Shown: positions 6,451 to 11,052 of the stretch, piece after piece
How the letters are laid out: every line of letters starts with the position of its first letter
How positions within the stretch are numbered: the stretch's first letter is position 1
Assembly (NCBI GenBank): GCA_003024985.2
Contig: PXIH01S0020322.1
Source of the DNA: Euperipatoides rowelli
Lineage: Eukaryota; Onychophora; Udeonychophora; Euonychophora; Peripatopsidae
Length of the DNA: 11,052 nucleotides
Reading direction: 5' to 3' (one strand)
Position numbers and translations under genes: made by a program
Notes under the pieces: generated by a model
Seen by the model: the letters and a program-made list of their open reading frames with translations, nothing else
Database searches by the model: none
What the model was told of the DNA's origin: nothing

Positions 6451-7038
6451 CTAGTCCAGCAAGGTTGTCCAGCAGGGACAACCTTGCTGGACTATAGTCT
6501 GTTGTTGTCCATCATTTGTATTTATAGTGACTACATTTTGGTAGTTTACTATACCATCAAATAGACACTCCTTAAAATCTTTAAAACTAAATTTAGTTTT
6601 AATTACAGATTTTGTAATACCTTTTATCCTTTTACTTACAGAGTCTTCTACTTTATTACTATGCATTTTACTTCATAAATCAATGAACTCTGTCATAATT
6701 TTGCCTTTATTTTAATCTTTCATCAACTCAAGAGCTAATCTGTTCTGTCCAGGGGTGAGCCATAAGGATTGTTTAATGGATAATTTGAGGTATCAAAAGA
6801 TTTATCGAAATCAGGATAGTCATATAAATATATATCATTGGTATATTTGATACTGGAATGAGATTGTATCAAGATAGAGGACTTTAAGATTTCCTCGATT
6901 CCTAAGCTCCATTATGTTGTAATTAAAATCATAGACCTTGAATTTACTCAAGTCTAAGATTGTCATCCCAACATAGATGGACTTATCAAAGAAAACACTC
7001 ATCTCTATAGAGATGCACAATGGCCAAATTTTCGGCAA
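6451..7038 (-). pseudogene. Protein-primed DNA polymerase B of a Polinton-like element, C-terminal fragment
   Basis: The polymerase replicates Polinton DNA from terminal proteins. The minus strand from about 7038 to 6835 reads IYVGMTILDLSKFKVYDFNY and then VLYLDTISFQYQI, the place of palm motif C (usual form YxDTDS); here the second Asp is replaced by Ile (codon ATC). A stop follows at once (6834), and the next part, SFDTSNYPLNNPYGSPL, is followed by several stops. A second open stretch, 6666-6451, has SVSKRIKGITKSVIKTKFSF and DFKECLFDG, matching the C-terminal domain of this family. Its last residues run into a perfect hairpin (6452-6494), so the true C-terminus is altered. The exonuclease domain and most of the palm are missing. 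Confidence 0.82.
6452..6494. repeat. Perfect hairpin, 19-bp arms and 5-nt loop
   Basis: Arm TAGTCCAGCAAGGTTGTCC (6452-6470), loop AGCAG, and exact reverse complement at 6476-6494. The flanking base order TAGTC is repeated immediately after (6495-6499). The arms have no mismatch although the polymerase pseudogene around them is heavily decayed. Confidence 0.95.
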
Positions 7039-7207
7039 AAAATAGTGCTCGATTTAAAACCAGAAGTGTCCAGACAGACAAAAATAATCCACTGGCATGT
7101 GATGGTTGGCTGATCCAACTTGACAATTAAGATTTTTTTATCATTTACATCCTTAAAATAAATGTCTGTTAAGTTTCTGGAATTCAGTCATTAATAATTT
7201 CCTTATG

Positions 7208-7348
7208 TTAGTTTATTTTTCTTACATCACAGATAATTTTAGGAAACTTGGTAGGAGTTATAAATGTTTGTAGTTTTACTCTGTTCACTTTCAGGTTACA
7301 CTTTTTCAGGTCATGGTCATAATCATTGGCCCTGGCAATCTGGAAGTG
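7208..7348 (-). pseudogene. Minus-strand open stretch upstream of the polymerase fragment, unidentified
   Basis: Forty-six codons are open between stops at 7351-7349 and 7210-7208 on the minus strand, with a balanced, protein-like composition (IARANDYDHDLKKCNLKVN, TPTKFPKIICDV). It lies about 170 bp upstream of the polymerase fragment in the same orientation, so it might be a displaced piece of the same element. I do not recognise it; a chance frame is possible. Confidence 0.3.
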
Positions 7349-7351
7349 CTA

Positions 7352-8035
7352 ACCTGCCTTTTCTCTGTTAATGCTACAGGAGCATGATTGGGCAGCAAGA
7401 AGAGTTATTTTGAATGGTTATTGATTTTACAAAAAGAATAACATTATTAGTAGCCTACAAAATTTAATGGACTGACTTGTGATGGAATAGCTGTGGTAGT
7501 AAACACTACAGTTATTAAATTAGACTACTACCAGTAAATTAGTACTGTAGATCTACAACATATATCAGAAAATTTCAAAAGTCATGGATATTTCATCTTT
7601 ATAAACTTCAATTTCTCCCAACTTTTAGAAAAATTTAAAAATTTAATTGATTGTAATATGAAATTTAAAGTAAAAAAATAGCTAAATTATGTACTTTCAA
7701 ATCAACTTTATTATTCATAACTTTATCTAATGATAGACTTTTATAAAATAATTAAGTTTTGTTTATTAGAAATACAATTTTATATTTAAAACAGAATTTT
7801 TTTTTTCAGTGTGAATCTTATTCTCAATGTGATTATGTTTTCCTGCTTTATCGTTGCTGCAATTTTGAAAGACAGTGTGAGTACAAACCGTTACCTATAA
7901 TAGGTTTCAGCAGTATATGCACATAGTAGGTTGTAAAAGTATTTATAAAACATGTAAACCAATAAAAGAATGCATCTGAATCAAACATGCCTAAACTTTT
8001 CATTCATTTTGCATTATAATTTATACGCTGTACGT
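7352..8035. other. AT-rich intergenic stretch, no gene seen
   Basis: No convincing coding signal on either strand. Visible are TAGCCTAC at 7451-7458, an imperfect GTAGT/ACTAC stem near 7495-7510, and poly-T tracts around 7798-7806. The stretch 7560-7800 is extremely A/T-rich. Confidence 0.55.
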
Positions 8036-8201
8036 ACAATGTCGGACTGGCAAGGTCAGCGATTGCTGACTAGGCCTTAATGCCCTTCAATCAAAGTGAG
8101 CCCTCCCTCTCCCACCCCCCTCATTAAGAATGTCACAACTACAGAAATAAGCCTTTATACAGAACTTCTGACTGGGTCTGTTCTAGCCAGTCCGACATTG
8201 T
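8036..8201. mobile_element. MITE-like element with perfect 16-bp terminal inverted repeats
   Basis: ACAATGTCGGACTGGC at 8036-8051 is the exact reverse complement of GCCAGTCCGACATTGT at 8186-8201. The 166-bp interior has no ORF, is less A/T-rich than its surroundings, carries a second small hairpin (GTCAGC-GATT-GCTGAC at 8055-8070) and a C-rich run near 8101-8120. This is the architecture of a non-autonomous DNA transposon. I cannot see a clean target-site duplication in the flanks (TACGT on the left, GTATA on the right), so superfamily is not assigned. Confidence 0.75.
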
Positions 8202-8547
8202 GTATATACATAAAATTATTCTGAGATAGTATGTGTAAAGATGTTATATCTACATATTATCATTATGTTGCTATAACGGAGATTTAGCAACGCTAACTCA
8301 CTGAAATATTCCAAAACAATAAAAAAAAATTGATAAAGCACATCCTTCAAAATGGCTGACTTTCTATTTTCATCAGAAAAAAATAGTAATTTATGTTCAG
8401 TCTCTCCAATACAATGCATCATCTATAATGATATAATGTTCAGGTATAAAGAGATTATTATAAAAGAAAACAAAAATTATAAGTATTTACTAGACCAGCA
8501 AATAAAAAACATAAATTCTCAGTTAATATAAAGACCAGAACAACTAA
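8202..8547. other. AT-rich stretch with one isolated copy of the minisatellite core
   Basis: TTCAAAATGGCTGAC at about 8346-8360 equals the core of the fourth unit of the array at 731. Otherwise no gene is seen; the minus-strand open frame at 8216-8422 has no protein-like features. The right part (about 8450-8545) may be decayed LINE sequence leading into the fragment at 8548. Confidence 0.5.
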
Positions 8548-8706
8548 AAAAATGATATACTAAGAAGAAGAATAACAATTTGGAACAGCCTTCCGGGCTC
8601 TTTTTTTGTAGAAAAAAATAATATAAAAGCATTTAGAAGAAATATTAAGGTTTTTTTGTCAAATAATGTACAAATAAATAATATATTGCAAGAACTTCAA
8701 AGATAG
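8548..8706 (+). pseudogene. C-terminal end of a LINE ORF2
   Basis: A 52-codon plus-strand stretch between a stop at 8545-8547 and a terminal TAG at 8704-8706. It contains RRITIWNSLPGSFFVEKN and then IKAFRRNIKVFLSNN, the pattern (W-N-S-L-P, a spacer, then a Phe-Lys/Arg-rich helix) seen at the extreme C-terminus of many jockey/CR1-type LINE ORF2 proteins. No start codon is needed, since this is the tail of a longer protein. The orientation and A/T-rich codon use equal those of the LINE at 836-3484, whose own C-terminus is missing, so the two could be parts of one copy; that is unproven. Confidence 0.65.
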
Positions 8707-8750
8707 ATTTATATAGCACCTAAAATCTAGAANATAAAAAAGTCAAAATG

Positions 8751-8850
8751 CAGTGATGGCGCTCTTGTTCAGCAATGGCGCTATATACCTATGTTTTGAC
8801 AAGAAATAGGGGGGCGCCCTTGCTTGGTAGGGCGCTCTTGGTCGGCATTC
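8751..8850. repeat. GC-richer patch with repeated GGCGCT motifs
   Basis: GGCGCT occurs at 8758, 8778 and 8831, and GGCGCC at 8813; the 10-mer GGCGCTCTTG occurs at 8758-8767 and 8831-8840. The patch follows the LINE C-terminal fragment by about 50 bp and could be LINE 3' UTR or a separate dispersed repeat. Confidence 0.5.
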
Positions 8851-9858
8851 TAGGGTATCATTATTTGATTTATGTTTAGTTTCACCTAAAAATATTTGTT
8901 TAATTAATCAATTTGGAAAATTTAAACTATAACGTATAAAAATTTGCAAATTTCTACGCTGTTTACAAAAAATAAAACCCAAATGCTGACATTAAATTCA
9001 CGTAGCCAAAGGATAAAATCTCGATGGTTTTTGGGCTGGTGAAAATGCATATCTGGGATACAGATGCTAGTCATGACTCATGACTTCATTACGTTATTGT
9101 TTAGAAAAATAGTCAACAAAAGTGTTATAAAGTTTTGAAGAAGAAAAAAAAAATAAGAAAAAAGTTACAGTACTTTCTTAGCATTAATATAAAATTCATA
9201 AAATTTTGACAATTCTTGTGATTGAAGCCAATTTTAAGAAAACAACAACAAAAAACCTCCGGTAGACTTTTATACGTTAGCTTATTAACTTTACGCGATA
9301 ATGAGAACAAATTAACTACTGTAATATTTCCAAAGTTTTTAATAAGGCCTAACAAAATAATATGTTTCTGGTAACCTGACCGACCCTAAAAAAATGAAAA
9401 GACCCCCAATTTTTTTTTTTTTTTTTTAAAAAATAACTAAGTTATTTCTCAAAAAGTTACAATTGATATGAAATTAGCAATGAGAACTAATAAAAGGCAC
9501 TTCAAAATAAAATTAGCAGTTATTTGCATAATTCAATTAGAAGTTACAACTTGTTGTTTTAATATACAAAAGTAGATTAAAAATATTTTTAGCCCAATAG
9601 AAAAAATAATCACAAAGAACAAAATTTCAATTATATTTGTATGACCAATCCAAACAAACTCATTGTAAAGTATAATAATTATTATTGGAATCATAAAATG
9701 ATTAGCATCTAATTTCAAAAAATTTTTTTTTTTTTAAATGTTATACAATACGAAATTACCAAAAACAAAATAAAGGGTATTATACACATATTTTGTATTT
9801 ACCCTCAAAATATAATCTCTTTTTATTCTGTGTAAATAAATCTACATGGTAAGTAATT
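8851..9858. other. AT-rich intergenic stretch with poly-T tracts, no gene seen
   Basis: T-runs of 18 (9410-9427) and 13 (9723-9735) are the main landmarks. A short GC-containing patch, GGTAACCTGACCGACCC at about 9370-9386, precedes the first run and may be a dispersed-repeat fragment whose tail is the T-run. Minus-strand open frames at 9125-9355 and 9533-9718 are low-complexity Phe/Ile/Leu-rich readings without family resemblance. Confidence 0.55.
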
Positions 9859-9884
9859 ACCGACTAGTTAACTGACTAGACGGT
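9859..9884. repeat. Imperfect 26-bp palindrome
   Basis: ACCGACTAGTTA and its near reverse complement TGACTAGACGGT flank a two-base centre, with two mismatched pairs. Function unknown; possibly a degenerate fold-back or a protein-binding palindrome. Confidence 0.5.
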
Positions 9885-10019
9885 ATATAGAAATTATAAT
9901 ACAAATGTCCATGGACTGGACACACGTTGGAGAGCTGGTAGTCAACTAATGATGGTGGCTACCACTCTCAAAAGTAATGACATAGAAGGAATAAAGGAGA
10001 AGCCTTTTATAAGCACAAA

Positions 10020-10051
10020 GCTAATTATACAGTAGCCTATGTATAATTAGC
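10020..10051. repeat. Hairpin with perfect 11-bp arms
   Basis: GCTAATTATAC at 10020-10030 and its exact reverse complement GTATAATTAGC at 10041-10051 enclose a 10-nt loop, AGTAGCCTAT. Confidence 0.85.
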
Positions 10052-10063
10052 AAATTAGCATTC

Positions 10064-10162
10064 ACTCGCACATTCCAGAGTTAGAACGTCTGTGACGCAT
10101 TTACTAATTAAAGTAAACACGTCACGGATGAAATCAACACATATGGAATGTACAGTACGAGT
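10064..10162. repeat. Imperfect fold-back repeat of about 100 bp
   Basis: Paired segments from outside inwards are ACTCG with CGAGT, CATTCCA (10071-10077) with TGGAATG (10144-10150), GTGACG with CGTCAC, and TTTACT (10100-10105) with AGTAAA (10112-10117) around an AATTAA centre. Arms differ by small indels and mismatches, as expected of an old fold-back MITE. No coding content. Confidence 0.65.
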
Positions 10163-10449
10163 AAATGTAAACAAATAATATAATTTAGAAGTATACAGCA
10201 AATAATAAAACTATTATATTATAAGCTAAACGGATCATCATAATATGTCACCATGATTGTATTCTTTTTCTGGTATTAACCTTCGAGCGACCGCGCTGTC
10301 CTAAATTTTACGACAAATTCAATTTTTTATAAAATGTGTCTGTGTATGGTCTTGTAGGTTAATCTCTGCCTTCTATTCCTAAAATTAACTCTCTTTAAAA
10401 TCCAATATAGAACAAGCTTGTCTGCAAGTAAGAAGGTCCGGCTAACATG
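10163..10449. other. AT-rich stretch leading to a (AAAT)n tract, no gene seen
   Basis: No protein-like frame. The part from about 10275 to 10449 is less A/T-rich and ends directly in the AAAT repeat, the arrangement of a LINE or SINE 3' UTR with its tail; no ORF2 C-terminus is recognisable before it. Confidence 0.4.
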
Positions 10450-10473
10450 AAAATAAATAAATAAATAAATAAA
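10450..10473 (+). repeat. (AAAT)n microsatellite, possible retroelement tail
   Basis: About six AAAT units in 24 bases, abutting a sequence of mixed composition on the left (GGTCCGGCTAACATG). Several LINE clades end in short tandem A-rich units of this kind. Confidence 0.8.
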
Positions 10474-10533
10474 CTCGATATAAGAAACTAGATTCCAAAC
10501 ATAAACATTTTAGAAAGTTGTTTAAAGATGTAG

Positions 10534-10610
10534 GTAGTGCCGGATTATCCATAAGGCTGAGAAGACTTGAGCTTATGGGCCCCCAGATACTAGGGCCTCC
10601 ACATTATTTA
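10534..10610. repeat. Fragment of a dispersed repeat
   Basis: A GC-richer segment (GTGCCGGATTATCCATAAGG, then GGGCCCCCAG and GGGCCTCC) between AT-rich flanks. The GTGCCGGATT...GGGCCCC style recalls transposon-derived repeats I associate with invertebrate genomes, but no inverted repeat partner is visible here. The overlapping plus-strand ORF at 10518-10706 has no protein-like features. Confidence 0.4.
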
Positions 10611-10706
10611 ATTAGAAAATTTTTCCCAATTGTACAAAATTATTTCCATATGAAAATTCGAATTTTTATTCTTTGTTTTTTCGCTATAATGTTGGTGTCC
10701 AAATAG

Positions 10707-11052
10707 GGAATATGCCTTGCTTAACCTCATCAGGATTCACAATAACGTTGTTGTTCGTCAGTAAGATTAGTTTGAGACTTTTAAATCTGTGCAAGAAAGT
10801 ATTTTAAATCAAGTCATCAAATTATTATCTTTTTTTTTATAATTTTATTATCAAAAAACCAATAATTTCATACATACAATAATGTATCTGCTATTACATC
10901 ACAGTACACTTTGTCAAAAATAAAAGAATTAACCTAATAATTTCAACTAGAAATACAAAAAAAAAAAAACCTTTTACAATGTGCTCAACTAGAACACAAT
11001 TATTAATACAATTAAAATAAAAATTATTACAAGTATAGGCCTAACATAAATA
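10707..11052. other. AT-rich intergenic stretch, no gene seen
   Basis: Poly-A and poly-T runs (near 10831-10840 and 10957-10970) and a TAGGCCTA motif at about 11036-11043. Nothing coding on either strand. Confidence 0.6.

Larger units (their letters stand above)
3481..7038. mobile_element. Fossil Polinton/Maverick-like (adintovirus-related) element, partial
   Basis: Four hallmark modules of Polinton/Maverick elements occur together: a capsid-type F54H12.2-like protein and an adenain-like protease on the plus strand, and a packaging ATPase and protein-primed DNA polymerase B on the minus strand. All are disrupted, so this is an endogenous, inactive copy. Its left edge is a join to the LINE at about 3481, in the middle of the capsid gene. 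Its right edge is unclear beyond the polymerase fragment. No retroviral-type integrase, penton-like gene or long terminal inverted repeat is recognisable, so a large part of a usual 15-20 kb element is missing. Assignment to Polinton rather than a free adintovirus cannot be settled without ends and integrase. Confidence 0.82.

Noticed and set aside
3481-7038. A functional virus or transposon able to move
   Set aside because: Every module is truncated, frameshifted or lacks key residues, and neither integrase nor terminal repeats are visible.
8216-8422. Minus-strand ORF of 68 codons
   Set aside because: It crosses a MITE flank and the minisatellite core copy; no motif or domain.
9125-9355. 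Minus-strand ORF with a Phe-rich end
   Set aside because: Low-complexity reading of an A-run; no protein-like pattern.
9533-9718. Minus-strand hydrophobic ORF as a membrane protein
   Set aside because: Ile/Phe-rich reading is what AT-rich non-coding DNA gives; no conserved feature.
9907-9916. 10-bp palindrome GTCCATGGAC as a regulatory site
   Set aside because: Too short and isolated to support a function.
10518-10706. Plus-strand ORF
   Set aside because: It runs through a dispersed-repeat fragment into AT-rich DNA; no resemblance to a family.

Overview
The window is AT-rich, gene-poor and packed with repeats, and two ambiguous bases (n at 6177 and 8733) point to a draft assembly. It reads as a nuclear genome of an invertebrate animal. 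Evidence is the non-LTR retrotransposon (LINE) debris, MITE-like inverted repeats, minisatellites, a (AAAT)n tail and the scattered short palindromic motif TAG(G)CCTA. I cannot name the species. I see no intact protein-coding gene, no tRNA or rRNA, and no bacterial-style operon or CRISPR array. Every recognisable coding stretch is a broken remnant of a mobile or viral element.

Region by region: 1-92 holds the end of a dispersed repeat with a 29-bp tandem duplication. 517-757 is a four-copy minisatellite of about 70 bp carrying a repeated AAGATGGC(TGAC) core. 836-3484 is a degraded plus-strand LINE of jockey/CR1 type: an unrecognised ORF, then an apurinic-type endonuclease domain broken by a 120-bp duplication, then a reverse transcriptase with many frameshifts and a deletion that removes the catalytic YxDD box. 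At about 3481 the LINE stops abruptly and sequence from a different element begins.

3481-7038 is a fossil of a Polinton/Maverick-like (adintovirus-related) DNA virus or transposon. Plus strand: an F54H12.2-like capsid-type protein (one frameshift, two internal stops), overlapping the start of an adenain-like cysteine protease. Minus strand, convergent: an FtsK/HerA-type packaging ATPase, an unidentified decayed coding trace, a duplicated short coding block, and the C-terminal part of a protein-primed family B DNA polymerase. The capsid, protease, ATPase and polymerase signatures together make the assignment strong. The Walker A lysine, a polymerase motif C aspartate and the protease Asp and Cys are all lost or absent, so the element is dead. 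No integrase or terminal repeat was found.

7039-11052 is mostly non-coding. It holds a minus-strand open stretch near the polymerase, a 166-bp MITE-like element with perfect 16-bp inverted repeats (8036-8201), a LINE ORF2 C-terminal fragment (8548-8706), a GC-richer short-repeat patch (8751-8850), fold-back structures (10020-10051 and 10064-10162), a (AAAT)n tract (10450-10473) and a fragment of another dispersed repeat (about 10534-10610). The genes do not work together today; the biology is the history of insertions, deletions and template-switch-like duplications that assembled this graveyard.
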